The notes under the pieces were generated by a model. That model was given only the letters and a program-made list of their open reading frames with translations, made no database searches and was not told where the DNA came from. 64,000 nucleotides of DNA. It comes from Palsa-504 sp963753225. GTDB lineage: Bacteria > Actinomycetota > Actinomycetes > Streptosporangiales > Streptosporangiaceae. Shown here piece after piece: positions 40,341 to 49,191 of this stretch. The position numbers were made by a program, and so were the translations under genes. The DNA is taken from contig CAVWBQ010000014.1 of assembly GCA_963753225.1 (NCBI GenBank), positions 186,001 to 250,000 on the forward strand, read 5' to 3'. Each line of letters starts with the position of its first letter. Within the stretch, counting starts at the first letter, position 1.

Positions 40341-40808
40341 ATGCAGCGGACTCAGTTCGGCGCGATGGCGTGCTCGATCGCGCGCACCATGGACGTGGTC
40401 GGCGAGCCCTGGTCGCCGCTCATCCTCAGGAACATCTACGTCGGCATCACCCGGTTCGACCAGCTGCAGCAGAGCCTGGGCATGTCCCGCAAGGTGCTCG
40501 CCGAGCGGCTGCGCTGGCTGACCGAGGCCGGCGTGCTGGAACGGCGCGAATACTCGGCCCGGCCCCCGCGGCACGAGTATGTGCTGACCGCCAAGGGGCT
40601 GGAGCTGTTCGAGGTGCTGATGGTCATGGTGGCGTGGGGAGACAAATGGCTGGCCGGAGAGGCCGGGCCGCCGGTGCTGTACCGGCACCACGCCTGCGGC
40701 CAGATCAGCCACGTCGAGCTGCGCTGCTCCGACTGCGGCCAGCCCATGAAGGCCACCGACATCGACGTGCTGCCCGGTCCCGGCGCGGCCCCGCCCGGGG
40801 CTGTCTGA
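40341..40808 (+). CDS. HxlR-family regulator with zinc-ribbon-like tail
   Basis: The 155-aa protein has the HxlR winged helix (ACSIARTMDVVGEPWSPLIL, FDQLQQSLGMSRKVLAERLR, WLTEAGVLERREY). A C-terminal segment RHHACGQ followed by LRCSDCG resembles a small metal-binding knuckle, with one Cys-His group and one C-x2-C pair. That tail is common in a subgroup of HxlR proteins and could bind zinc or sense thiol stress. Two palindromes upstream are the likely operators. It is divergent from the PNPOx-like gene. Confidence 0.9.
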   Translation: MQRTQFGAMACSIARTMDVVGEPWSPLILRNIYVGITRFDQLQQSLGMSRKVLAERLRWLTEAGVLERREYSARPPRHEYVLTAKGLELFEVLMVMVAWGDKWLAGEAGPPVLYRHHACGQISHVELRCSDCGQPMKATDIDVLPGPGAAPPGAV

Positions 40809-40954
40809 CCGCTTGGCCTGTTGCGCCAGGGATAGATGCAGATGCCTGCTGTCGCCGGTTCTTGCCGCTGAGGTAGTTCTCCGGCTCATCACCGGGGTTG
40901 GGGATCGAGCCTGAGGGAGGGGGCCGCGGAGCAATCGCGGTCGCGGGAGGCAAG

Positions 40955-42805
40955 GTGAGCGAGAACTTCCCGGCTGTGGCCGGCGCCCGGCCGGCCGGCT
41001 TCACACCGGGTTCCCGGATCGCCGGGTACATGCTGGAGGAGCAGATCGGCGCGGGCGGGATGGCGGTGGTATTCCGCGCCCGCGACGAGCGCCTACAGCG
41101 ACGGGTAGCGCTGAAGGTCCTGTCCCCGGCGCTCGCCCCCGACGACGCGTTCCGGCAGCGGTTCATCCGGGAGTCGCAGGCCGCGGCGGCGGTCGACGAT
41201 CCGCACATCATCCCGGTGTTCGGGGCGGGCGAGGCCGAGGGTGCCCCGTTCGAAGGTGCACTGTTCATCGCGATGCGCTATGTGCCGGGCGGGGACGTGC
41301 GCGCCTTGCTACGCCGGAACAAGCCACTGACCCCCGAACGCGCGCTGGCGATCGTCTCCCCGGTGGCGTCGGCGCTGGACGCCGCGCACGGCGCCGGGCT
41401 GGTGCACCGGGACGTCAAGCCGGAGAACATGCTGATCGACACGCGGCCCGGCCGTCCGGATCACGTGTACCTGTCGGATTTCGGGCTGAGTAAGGGCGTG
41501 CTGGCCTCGCTCGGGCCGACCGGGACGGGTCAGTGGCTCGGAACGGCGGGCTACTCGGCGCCCGAGCAGATGGCGGGCAAGCCGGTCGACGGGCGGGCGG
41601 ACCAGTATTCGCTGGCGTGCGTGGCGTTCGAGCTCCTCTGCGGGGAGGTGCCGTTCCCGCGCGAGCATGTGACCGCGGTGATCTGGGCTCACATGTCGGA
41701 GCCGCCGCCCGCGCTGAGCTCCCGGGGTCCCGCCTTCCCGGCCGGCGCGGACGGCGTCCTGGCCCGGGCGCTGGCCAAGTCACCGGGCGACCGGTTCGCC
41801 AGCTGCCGGGATTTCGCCGATGCCCTCCGTGCGGCGTTCGGCCACGTGCCGTACAACTCCGGGTCCGGGCGTGCCGCCGGGGCCGGTCCTAGCCGCCTGG
41901 CCACCGAAGCCCCGTACCAGACGCGTGATGTTCCGCTGAGTCATGCGGTCACCGAGCCGAGCAGCGCGGTCCCGGTGCGCAGGTCAGCGGCGGCGCCGGC
42001 AGCGGGGGCGCCCGCAGCGGCGGCGCCGGCAGCGGGGGCGCCCGCAGCGGCGGCGCCGGCAGCGGCAGGCCCGCTCGAACCCGGCGCCAGGCGCGGCTCG
42101 CGCCGGGTCGCACTCGCGCTGGCCGCGGCGGTCGCGGTCCTGGGCTCCGTGATCGGCCTGGTGGTGACGCGTTCGCCGCACCACCCGACGCCGTCCCACT
42201 CCGCCAAGGCGCAGCTCGAGGCCTCCTACGCGTTTGCCGCCGAGCGGTACGGAAACGGCCTGATGGTCACGCGGCGGTGGACGCTGGGCGGTAACCGGGG
42301 CTCGCGGCTGACAGAGACCGTTACCGTCGGCAACCCCGCGGGCAAGGCCGTGGCGACCTGGTTCCGGGACAGCATTCCGGACGCCGCCGCCAGCAGCGTG
42401 CAGGCGATCCGCTTCCACCCGGATTCGGTCAAGGTGCTGCGCGCCGATCCGGTGGTGGAGTGGCACCTGCGTCTGCCCGCCCACGGGACGATCACCGTCG
42501 GCTACGTGGCGGCGGTGGCGCCCAGGGGCGCGACCACCGCGCGGCTGACGGGCTGGGCTAAAGGCCTGGACGCGATCGAGAAGAAGCTCAACACACCGGC
42601 CAGGAAACACCCGCGCCCTCGGGCCACGCCCACGCCGACCGTGACGTTTGAAGCACCTGGGCCCACTCCATCCGCTTCGGCGGGCAACGGCAACGGCAAT
42701 GGCGGTGGCAATGGCGGTGGCAATCCCACTCCCTTCCCCAGCTTCTCCTGCGATCCATCGGTGGTGACGTGTACCCCCTCGGGCGGGGGCGGAGGCGGCT
42801 TGTGA
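40955..42805 (+). CDS. PknB-type membrane Ser/Thr protein kinase
   Basis: The 616-aa protein has an N-terminal kinase domain (~20-290) with glycine loop IGAGGMAVVF, VALK lysine, HRDVKPEN (near 150), DFGLSKG and GTAGYSAPEQ. An Ala/Pro linker built on a 30-bp DNA repeat (~345-370) comes next, then one TM helix (VALALAAAVAVLGSVIGLVV, ~385). An extracellular domain of ~200 residues ends in an Asn/Gly-rich, then Gly-rich tail. It phosphorylates cytoplasmic proteins in response to an outside signal. GTG 40955 has GGGAGG four bases upstream; ATG 40898 is less supported. Confidence 0.92.
   Translation: MSENFPAVAGARPAGFTPGSRIAGYMLEEQIGAGGMAVVFRARDERLQRRVALKVLSPALAPDDAFRQRFIRESQAAAAVDDPHIIPVFGAGEAEGAPFEGALFIAMRYVPGGDVRALLRRNKPLTPERALAIVSPVASALDAAHGAGLVHRDVKPENMLIDTRPGRPDHVYLSDFGLSKGVLASLGPTGTGQWLGTAGYSAPEQMAGKPVDGRADQYSLACVAFELLCGEVPFPREHVTAVIWAHMSEPPPALSSRGPAFPAGADGVLARALAKSPGDRFASCRDFADALRAAFGHVPYNSGSGRAAGAGPSRLATEAPYQTRDVPLSHAVTEPSSAVPVRRSAAAPAAGAPAAAAPAAGAPAAAAPAAAGPLEPGARRGSRRVALALAAAVAVLGSVIGLVVTRSPHHPTPSHSAKAQLEASYAFAAERYGNGLMVTRRWTLGGNRGSRLTETVTVGNPAGKAVATWFRDSIPDAAASSVQAIRFHPDSVKVLRADPVVEWHLRLPAHGTITVGYVAAVAPRGATTARLTGWAKGLDAIEKKLNTPARKHPRPRATPTPTVTFEAPGPTPSASAGNGNGNGGGNGGGNPTPFPSFSCDPSVVTCTPSGGGGGGL
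41989..42068 (+). repeat. 30-bp tandem repeat in the kinase linker
   Basis: About 2.5 copies of a 30-bp unit starting GCGGCGCCGGCAGCGGGGGC encode AAPAAGAPAA repeats in the kinase juxtamembrane linker. The copy number is likely to vary between strains. Confidence 0.8.
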
Positions 42806-42815
42806 CCGGGCGCGG

Positions 42816-44567
42816 CTAGGACGCTAGCCGGGGAAGCTCGCTCCGTCGTGGTGAATCGGTCCGGTGGCGGGCGAGGTGGGGCGGGGTGCGGGAGGGCTTC
42901 TCCTTGTAGACGAAGGCCCGGCGGAGTTCGGCGTACGGTTCGGCCGGGTCGAAGAAGTTGCGGGCCATGACGGTCAGTTCGGCGGCACGGTAGGCGGCCA
43001 GCGGGCGCTGCTGTTCGGGCGCTGCGAGCTGCCGGGTCTTGGCGGCCAGCAGGGTCTGGCAGGCGGGACCGGAGACCAGCTGCCCGGCCAGGGCCGTCAC
43101 CTGGGCGCGGAAGGCGGCGGGGTCGCAGGCGATCACGTGGTCGACGAGGCCGGACCGGAGCGCCGAGTAGGGGGTGACCGGCAGGCAGGCCTGGGTCAGC
43201 CGGGCCGCCTCGCGGGCGCCCACGCGGCGGGGCAGGGTGTAGGTCCAGTATTCCGAGCCGTGCAGGCCCATCAGGCGGTAGTGCGGGTTGAGGACCGCGC
43301 CGGACCGGCACCACACCTGGTCGGCGGCCAGCGCCAGCATCAGGCCGCCGGCCGCGGCGTTCCCGGCCAGCGCCGCCACGGTGAGCTGACCGGTGTTGGT
43401 CAGGATCGCGTGCACCAGGTCGTCGATGGCGTTGATGTTCCGCCAGGACTCCGCGGCGGGATCGGCGGCGGCCTGGATCACGTTCAGGTGGATGCCGTTG
43501 CCGAAGAAGTCCCGGGGCCCGCCAAGCACGATCACCTTGACCGGGCGGGCCTGGGCGTGCCGGTAGGCGGCCAGCAGGCTTCGGCACTGGCCGGTGCTCA
43601 TGGCGCCGCCGGGGAAGCTGAACTCCAGGTAGCCGACCGCGCCGGACTCGCGGTAGCCGATCTGCCGGTAGGTGCGCCGCCCCGGCGGCAGCGTCAGCGG
43701 GGCGGGGAGCACGGGTACGCCGTCCAGCTCGCCGCCCGGTGATGAGCGCAGCGCGAGGGTGGCCGGGAGCTTGAAGGTACCCGGGCCGCCGGGTGCCGGG
43801 CGCCGGCGCAGCTGCGGGATCCAGACCGCCCCGTCCGCGGTGGCCCGGCAGATCGCGCCGTTCCGCCGGGCCAGGATGGTCCCGGGCTGACCGCGCAGCT
43901 CGTCTTCGGGGTGCCCGCCGAACAGGTAGTACTCCGTGTCGCCGATCTGGTCCAGCACGCCGGGGCTGGAGTCGGCCGCGCGCAGTCTGGCGAGCACGGC
44001 CTCGGTGGGTTCGGTCTGCCAGTCGATCGTGCGGTCGGGCTGGCGGCACGGCGGACGCAAGTGCCCGGTGACATCCGTTCGGCTGTAATCCAGTGGCTCG
44101 GGCCGGTACCGGCCTGTTGTGAACCGGGATACCGCCCGCAGCACCGCGTCGGCCGCGGCGTCCGCGACCTCGGTCCTGTACGTAGAGCTCTTCGAGTCGC
44201 CGGGCATCGTGAACTGGGCGCTGGCCCAGATGTCGCCGACGTCCATCTCCGCGTTCGCCTGCAGTACGGTGACACCCCAGCGCCCGGCGCCGCCCATGAT
44301 CGCCCAGTCCAGCGAGGACGGGCCACGGTCCCCCATGGGGCCCGGGTGGACGATGAAGCACGGCCAGGCCGACCAGATGTCCGCGGGAATCGCCCTGGTC
44401 AGCATCGGGGCGATGATCAGGTCCGGGTCGTAGCGGCGGACCCCGTCCCGCATCACCTCATCGCTTAGGGCCAGCTCGACCGATACCTCGTGGCCGCGGT
44501 CGGCGAGTTCGGCATGCACCCGCTGCGTCATGCTGTTGTAGGCGCTGGCAATAAGCAAGATCCGCAT
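42816..44567 (-). CDS. hypX: HypX/HoxX-type hydrogenase maturation protein
   Basis: The 583-aa protein joins an N-terminal formyltransferase-like domain (MRILLIASAYNSMTQRVHAE; HPGPMGDRGPSSLDWAI near 74-90) to a C-terminal enoyl-CoA-hydratase-like domain. The second domain has GGPRDFFGNGIHLNVI, GNAAAGGLMLALAADQVW and LNPHYRLMGLHGSEYWTYTL. Both motif sets are diagnostic of HypX, which makes the CO ligand of oxygen-tolerant [NiFe]-hydrogenases from a formyl group. GGGGGGA precedes ATG 44567. No hydrogenase or hyp gene is visible nearby. Confidence 0.9.
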   Translation of the reverse strand: MRILLIASAYNSMTQRVHAELADRGHEVSVELALSDEVMRDGVRRYDPDLIIAPMLTRAIPADIWSAWPCFIVHPGPMGDRGPSSLDWAIMGGAGRWGVTVLQANAEMDVGDIWASAQFTMPGDSKSSTYRTEVADAAADAVLRAVSRFTTGRYRPEPLDYSRTDVTGHLRPPCRQPDRTIDWQTEPTEAVLARLRAADSSPGVLDQIGDTEYYLFGGHPEDELRGQPGTILARRNGAICRATADGAVWIPQLRRRPAPGGPGTFKLPATLALRSSPGGELDGVPVLPAPLTLPPGRRTYRQIGYRESGAVGYLEFSFPGGAMSTGQCRSLLAAYRHAQARPVKVIVLGGPRDFFGNGIHLNVIQAAADPAAESWRNINAIDDLVHAILTNTGQLTVAALAGNAAAGGLMLALAADQVWCRSGAVLNPHYRLMGLHGSEYWTYTLPRRVGAREAARLTQACLPVTPYSALRSGLVDHVIACDPAAFRAQVTALAGQLVSGPACQTLLAAKTRQLAAPEQQRPLAAYRAAELTVMARNFFDPAEPYAELRRAFVYKEKPSRTPPHLARHRTDSPRRSELPRLAS

Positions 44568-44748
44568 CGTCGTCCCCCCGTTACGGCCTTTCCATGGCGG
44601 AGGGGACCGGCGCGGCCTTGATACACGGCCGGGTGCGTGATTACCGGCGGCCCGCGTTGCCGAACCGCCGGGAACGGGCCGGGGGCCGACGCGGTGATGC
44701 CCGTATCCTGTTCCCGTGCTCACTGTCACGGGCAAGGGCTGAGGGGCC

Positions 44749-45978
44749 GTGTCCGGGCCCCGGGACGCCGAGATCACCATCGTCGGCGGCGGCGCGGTAG
44801 GCGCCGCGGTGGCCTACTTCCTGGCGCGCGACGGGCACGCCGATATCCAGTTGCTCGAGGCCCGCGGCCTGTGCGAGGCGACCAGCAGCCAGGCGGCGGG
44901 AATGGTCGGGCAGGCTCGGCCGACGATCGACCGGGCCCGGCTGACCATGAAGGCGGCCGCTATCTACCGCGACTTCGAGCGGGAGACCGGCTACTCGATG
45001 GACTACCGCGAATGCGGCGCGGTCCGGCTCGCCCTGTCCGAGGCCTCGGTCCGGGAGCTCAAGCAGATCGCCGAGACCGCCGGGATCACCGGCCTGCCGG
45101 TCGAGTTCCTGACGGACGCGCAGCTGCACGAGCTCTACCCCGTGCTGACCCGCACCGAGTCGGTCAAGGCGGCCCTGTGGTCGCCTACCGACGGCTACCT
45201 GCAGCCGAACAGCCTGGTGACCGCGTACGTCAGCGCGGCCAGGGATCTCGGCGTCACCGTGGCCACCAACGCCGCCGTGACCGGCATCGGGTCGCGGCGC
45301 GGCGTGGTCGAGTCGGTTTCGACCGGGGCCGGCACCTACCGGACGGAGCAGGTGATCATCGCCGCGGGGCCCTGGTCGGCCGCGCTGGCCCGGCTGGCCG
45401 GCCTCGAGCTGCCCATCGTCCCGGTGCTGCACGAGTATTTCGTCACCGAGCCGGTACCTGGCTGGCACGCCGGCCTGCCCTGCCTGCGCATCCCCGAGGT
45501 CCAGGTGTACGCGCGCGGCGAAAGCGACCGGGTGCTCTGCGGCGGCTTCGAGAACAGCGGCACCAGCATCGACCCGCGTGATGTGACGGTGATGTCCCGG
45601 CTAGCGGCCCGGCCGGACTGGGACGTGCTCGGCGCGTTCGCTGGCAGCCTGAGTGCCTTCGCGCCGGAGGTGGCCAGCGCGGGCATCGCCACCACGTTCC
45701 AGGGCTGGCCCGCCTTCGTCCCGGACGGGCGGTTCATCGTCGGCCCGGTCAGCGCGATCCGGGGCCTGGCCCTAGCCGCGGGCTGCAACGCCCACGGCGT
45801 CTCCGGGTCGGCCGGGCTGGCCATGCACCTGGTGGAGAGCCTGGCCGGCGATCCCTCGCCGTACGTGCGGTCGCTGAGCCCGGACCGGTTCATCCCGCGG
45901 ACCCGGAGCTGGGAGGACGCCCGGCGCGAGGCCCTGGCCGTGTACGAGAACTACTATCCGATGCCGGTCGCGTCCTAG
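44749..45978 (+). CDS. FAD-dependent oxidoreductase (DAO/sarcosine-oxidase-like)
   Basis: The 409-aa protein has the FAD-binding VGGGAVGAAVAYFLARDG motif at 12-29, ATSSQAAGMVG, and the C-terminal AAGCNAHGVSGSAGLAMHL signature of DAO-fold amine and amino-acid oxidases. It probably oxidises a secondary amine or D-amino acid. It starts with GTG 44749 behind GAGGGG. It is the first of three plus-strand genes with an amidohydrolase and an aldolase, suggesting stepwise breakdown of an N-substituted compound. It is divergent from hypX. Confidence 0.9.
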   Translation: MSGPRDAEITIVGGGAVGAAVAYFLARDGHADIQLLEARGLCEATSSQAAGMVGQARPTIDRARLTMKAAAIYRDFERETGYSMDYRECGAVRLALSEASVRELKQIAETAGITGLPVEFLTDAQLHELYPVLTRTESVKAALWSPTDGYLQPNSLVTAYVSAARDLGVTVATNAAVTGIGSRRGVVESVSTGAGTYRTEQVIIAAGPWSAALARLAGLELPIVPVLHEYFVTEPVPGWHAGLPCLRIPEVQVYARGESDRVLCGGFENSGTSIDPRDVTVMSRLAARPDWDVLGAFAGSLSAFAPEVASAGIATTFQGWPAFVPDGRFIVGPVSAIRGLALAAGCNAHGVSGSAGLAMHLVESLAGDPSPYVRSLSPDRFIPRTRSWEDARREALAVYENYYPMPVAS

Positions 45979-46038
45979 TGCCGTGACAAGTCACGTATGT
46001 GCGCTATCACGCCGATCAGCCAGCAGGGAGTGAGGGAC

Positions 46039-47730
46039 ATGCCCGCAGACACCGTGTTCCGGGTCGGCCGCGCGTACGGGATGACCGCTGACCGCGCGGT
46101 CTATCAGGCGGTCGCGGTCACGGACGGCCGGATCACCGCGGCCGAACGGTCCCTGGACGAGCTCGACTCCCTCATCGGCCCGGGCACCACGGTGATCGAC
46201 GATCCGGAACTGGTGCTCTATCCCGCGTTCGCCGACACGCACAACCACCAGCTGATGGCGGCCCGCGACCTCGACTGCGTATCGCTGGAGCAGGCGCGGT
46301 CGATCGACGAGGTCGTGCAGGCGCTGCGGGCAGCCGCGGCCAAGACCCCGCCGGGCGAGTGGATCATCTCGTCGCGCTGCTGGCACGAGACCCACCTGCG
46401 GGAGGGGCGGCTGCCGACGGCGCGTGAGCTTGACGCGGCGAGCGGCGACCACCCGATCTTCGTTCAGCGCGGGGGGCACGTCGCGGTGGTCAACTCGGCG
46501 GCCCTGCGGATGGCCGGCATCACCGCGACGTCGGCAGACCCGCCGTCGGGCACCGTCGTGCGGCTCGGCGACGGGACCCCGGCCGGCGTGCTCATCGAGG
46601 CCGGGGCGCTCGACCCGGTTCGCCGGCTGCTTCCGCCGGTGACGGAGGCTCAGCAGGCTGACCTGCTCGCACGGCAGTGCCGGCTCTACAACCGCCGCGG
46701 AATCGGTGTCGTCCGTGACCCCGGACTCATGCCGAACGAGGTGGCCGTCTACCAGGCCGTGGCGGACCGGGGCGAGCTGACCACCCGCACCAGGCTCATG
46801 TTCTGGGTCATGCCGCAGGCGACGGTGACCGGAACGCTCGCCTACGTCGACTCACTGCCGGCGCCCGGCTCGGTCAGCGCTGGCTCGGTCAGCGCTGGCT
46901 CGGTCAGCGCTGGCTCGGTCAGAGCTGGCTCGGTCCGGGGCGACGGCGGGCTGGGGATCTGGGGCCTGAAGATGGGCATGGACGGCGGGGTCGAGGGTGG
47001 GTTCCTGTGCCAGCCGTACGCCAACAACCCCGGCTTCCGCGGGCACGCGTTCTGGGAGCCGGACGACTTCGAGCAGGTGGTGGAGCACGCGGTCGGCCGG
47101 GGCTGGCGGGTCGGCTGCCATGCCGTCGGCGACTGCGCGGTCCGCCGGGTCCTGGACGCCTACGAGCGGGTGGCGTCGCGGCACCCGGGCCTGCCGCCGG
47201 GAACCCTGGTCATCGAGCACGCCTTCCTGGCCGACGCGCAGGCTCGCGCCCGCGCGGTGCGGCTGGGCGTCGGGATCACCGTGCAGCATCCGCTGCTGTA
47301 CTCACTGGGCGGCAACCTGGTGCGGTACTGGGGTGAGGACCGCACCAGCCAGGTGATGCCGGTCCGGGCCTGGGTTGACGAGGGGGCGCTGATCGCCGCC
47401 GGCAGCGACTGCAACGTCAGCTTCTTCGACCCGCTGCTGTCCATCTGGGGCCTGGTCACCCGCGGCACGCGCACGGTGGGAGTCCAGGGTCCGCAGTCCC
47501 GGGTGGACACGTACACGGCCATCTGGCTCTACACCGCGGCCGGCGGGCGCCTGCTGCGCGAAGATGACAGCATAGGAATCCTGGCCCCTGGCGCGTTCGC
47601 GGATATCGTCGGGTTCCGCGGTGACCTGCTGGACGGCCCGGTCGACGACCTGCCGTCGCGGCAGCCCGCGCTGACCGTGGCCGGCGGGCGAGCGGTGCAC
47701 GACCCCGACGGCTTGTTCGGTGCCGGATGA
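46039..47730 (+). CDS. YtcJ-type amidohydrolase
   Basis: The 563-aa metal-dependent hydrolase has the DTHNHQ metal motif (near 70), GGHVAVVNSAAL and GLKMGMDGGVEGGFL. HAVGDCAVRRVLDAYE, IEHAFL, QHPLL and SDCNVSFFDPLLSIW are in the usual order for YtcJ/NfdA-like amidohydrolases, which cleave N-acyl or N-formyl compounds. A loop near residues 275-300 is built on 15-bp DNA repeats (SVSAG units). ATG 46039 has AGGGA just upstream. The ATGA overlap with the next gene shows coupling. Confidence 0.9.
   Translation: MPADTVFRVGRAYGMTADRAVYQAVAVTDGRITAAERSLDELDSLIGPGTTVIDDPELVLYPAFADTHNHQLMAARDLDCVSLEQARSIDEVVQALRAAAAKTPPGEWIISSRCWHETHLREGRLPTARELDAASGDHPIFVQRGGHVAVVNSAALRMAGITATSADPPSGTVVRLGDGTPAGVLIEAGALDPVRRLLPPVTEAQQADLLARQCRLYNRRGIGVVRDPGLMPNEVAVYQAVADRGELTTRTRLMFWVMPQATVTGTLAYVDSLPAPGSVSAGSVSAGSVSAGSVRAGSVRGDGGLGIWGLKMGMDGGVEGGFLCQPYANNPGFRGHAFWEPDDFEQVVEHAVGRGWRVGCHAVGDCAVRRVLDAYERVASRHPGLPPGTLVIEHAFLADAQARARAVRLGVGITVQHPLLYSLGGNLVRYWGEDRTSQVMPVRAWVDEGALIAAGSDCNVSFFDPLLSIWGLVTRGTRTVGVQGPQSRVDTYTAIWLYTAAGGRLLREDDSIGILAPGAFADIVGFRGDLLDGPVDDLPSRQPALTVAGGRAVHDPDGLFGAG
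46867..46941 (+). repeat. 15-bp in-frame minisatellite
   Basis: Three perfect copies of GGCTCGGTCAGCGCT are followed by a fourth with one change and a fifth, degenerate copy. Each adds five residues (GSVSA) to a loop of the amidohydrolase, so copy-number changes keep the frame. Confidence 0.9.
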
Positions 47731-48428
47731 GCGGCTTCGCGGGACAGATGCGCGCGGGCGGCGGAGCCCCCAGGCGGGGGCTGTGGCTGACGTTTCTGAG
47801 CCCGTTCGGCCTGGAGCTGGCCGGCGGCTGCGGCGCGGAATGGATCGGGATAGATACCCAGCACGGCGATCTCGATAGTGCTGATGTCGCGCCGCTGGCG
47901 CGGGTCAGCCCGGTGCCCGTGCTCGTCCGGCTGGCGTCGCACGACGAGGCGCAGCTGGGCCGGGTGCTGGACGCGGGGGTCGACGGTGTGATCGTTCCCG
48001 CCGTCGAGTCCGCCGGCCAGGCCGGGGAACTGGTGCAGGCGGCTTATTTTCCGCCCCGGGGGCGGCGCAGCAAGGGCCTGGCACGGGTTTCCCTGCTCGG
48101 CCGGCGCGACCAGCCGCTGCTGCTGCCGATGGTCGAGACGCGCGCGGGGCTGGACCACCTCGACGACATCCTGGGGGTCGACGGCGTGGACGGCATCTTC
48201 ATCGGGCCCTACGACCTCTCTCTGTCGCTCGGCCAGAAGTCGGCGCTGGAGGACTCGGTGGTGTCGGCGATCACTTCTGTCATCGACCGGACCCGCGAGC
48301 GGGGCCGCATCACCGGGATCTTCACCGGGAACCGCCAGCTCACCGGGGCGATCCCGGCCGTGGACCTGCTCGGCGTGGATACCGACGCCGCGGCCCTGCG
48401 CTCCGGACTGAAGGCGCTGTTCGGCTAG
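47727..48428 (+). CDS. HpcH/HpaI-family aldolase
   Basis: The 233-aa TIM-barrel protein has RGLWLTFLSPFGLELAG, EWIGIDTQHGDLD, VDGVIVPAVESA, PMVETRAGLDHLDDI and DGIFIGPYDLSLSLG. These are the metal- and pyruvate-binding motifs of class II HpcH/HpaI aldolases, which split 2-keto-hydroxy acids to pyruvate or glyoxylate plus an aldehyde. It is translationally coupled to the amidohydrolase (ATGA) and would be the last step of the three-gene unit. Structured repeat copy B follows about 85 bp later. Confidence 0.9.
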   Translation: MSGFAGQMRAGGGAPRRGLWLTFLSPFGLELAGGCGAEWIGIDTQHGDLDSADVAPLARVSPVPVLVRLASHDEAQLGRVLDAGVDGVIVPAVESAGQAGELVQAAYFPPRGRRSKGLARVSLLGRRDQPLLLPMVETRAGLDHLDDILGVDGVDGIFIGPYDLSLSLGQKSALEDSVVSAITSVIDRTRERGRITGIFTGNRQLTGAIPAVDLLGVDTDAAALRSGLKALFG

Positions 48429-48510
48429 TGCGTGTCCCGCTGGCCGTGGCGGGTGGCCGGTGCGAGCGGGCGGGGCGATAGCCGCGGCGGCGGTACGGGG
48501 CGGCGGTACG

Positions 48511-48617
48511 GGGCGGCGGTTCTGGGTCGATGGGCCGGTGGTCCGGTTCTAGCCGGACCAGCGGCACATCGACCCAGCGGTTAGCACATCAGCGCGCCAG
48601 AAATCCCGAAGCGACGG
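48511..48617 (-). repeat. Structured dispersed repeat, copy B
   Basis: This is the reverse complement of the sequence at 4972-5079. The hairpin arms are 48522-48546 and 48553-48577 (23 of 25 paired) around the loop TTCTAG, followed by the small CCCG-AAGCGA-CGGG hairpin and TTATTTTAA. Against copy A, the tenth pair of the stem is changed on both arms (A-T to T-A), keeping the pairing. It sits 83-190 bp after the aldolase stop codon. Confidence 0.85.
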
Positions 48618-48737
48618 GTTATTTTAAGACGCGCGCTGACCGGTGGGCGTGACCGCCCGGACTGCGGGGCCCGGCCGCCTGGGTGCGCGGATCGGCTAGC
48701 CCAGAGCGCTGCAGGTCAGCGTCGCTCACGCTACAGA

Positions 48738-49031
48738 TTAGACGATGAGCCGGCGGCTCCTGGATGTCCAGACCCGGTAGTCGTACCAGCCGCTGCCCAC
48801 GGCGATGACGAGGCAGAGGATGGCTCCCCCGTGGACGCCGATCAGCCATTCGCCGACGCTGCCCGCGGCGCAGATAATCGCGATGCTTCCCCACAGGACG
48901 CCGCAGACGATGCGAACGGTGCTCATCCGGCGGCGGGGCATATCCGGCGGCGGGGGGTAGGCGGGCGGTGGCGGGTAGGCGGGCGGCTGATACGCCGGCC
49001 ACGGAGGCGGCTCGGGCGGCATCGAGGTCAT
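48738..49031 (-). CDS. Small Pro/Tyr-rich membrane protein
   Basis: The 97-aa protein starts with a Pro/Tyr-rich tail (PPEPPPWPAYQPPAYPPPPA) of about 30 residues. Two TM helices follow (VRIVCGVLWGSIAIICAAGS and GGAILCLVIAVGSGWYDYRV). Such proline-rich small membrane proteins are frequent in actinomycetes, and their roles are unknown. GGGAGTGG precedes ATG 49031. It is divergent from the TMEM175-like gene, with 160 bp of non-coding DNA between. Confidence 0.75.
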   Translation of the reverse strand: MTSMPPEPPPWPAYQPPAYPPPPAYPPPPDMPRRRMSTVRIVCGVLWGSIAIICAAGSVGEWLIGVHGGAILCLVIAVGSGWYDYRVWTSRSRRLIV

Positions 49032-49191
49032 GGCGGTCACCACTCCCACATGTGGCGGCGGAATCAGGTCGCTGCGACAACTGCTTTCATGACTGTGGGC
49101 GGTCCATCCCGTGCCTCCTGGTTCCACCGGCCGCTCCGCTTGAACCTCGTCGGCTGGATGACCTGGTGACCGCGATGGGTTGGTACACGTT

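Noticed and set aside
42502..44361. 619-codon minus-strand open frame across the kinase end and hypX
   Set aside because: It is an Arg/Pro/Gly-rich shadow of hypX in another frame with no start support; the hypX frame has all diagnostic motifs.
46867..46941. 15-bp tandem repeat considered as CRISPR-like
   Set aside because: Units have no spacers and keep the reading frame of an enzyme; it is a minisatellite.
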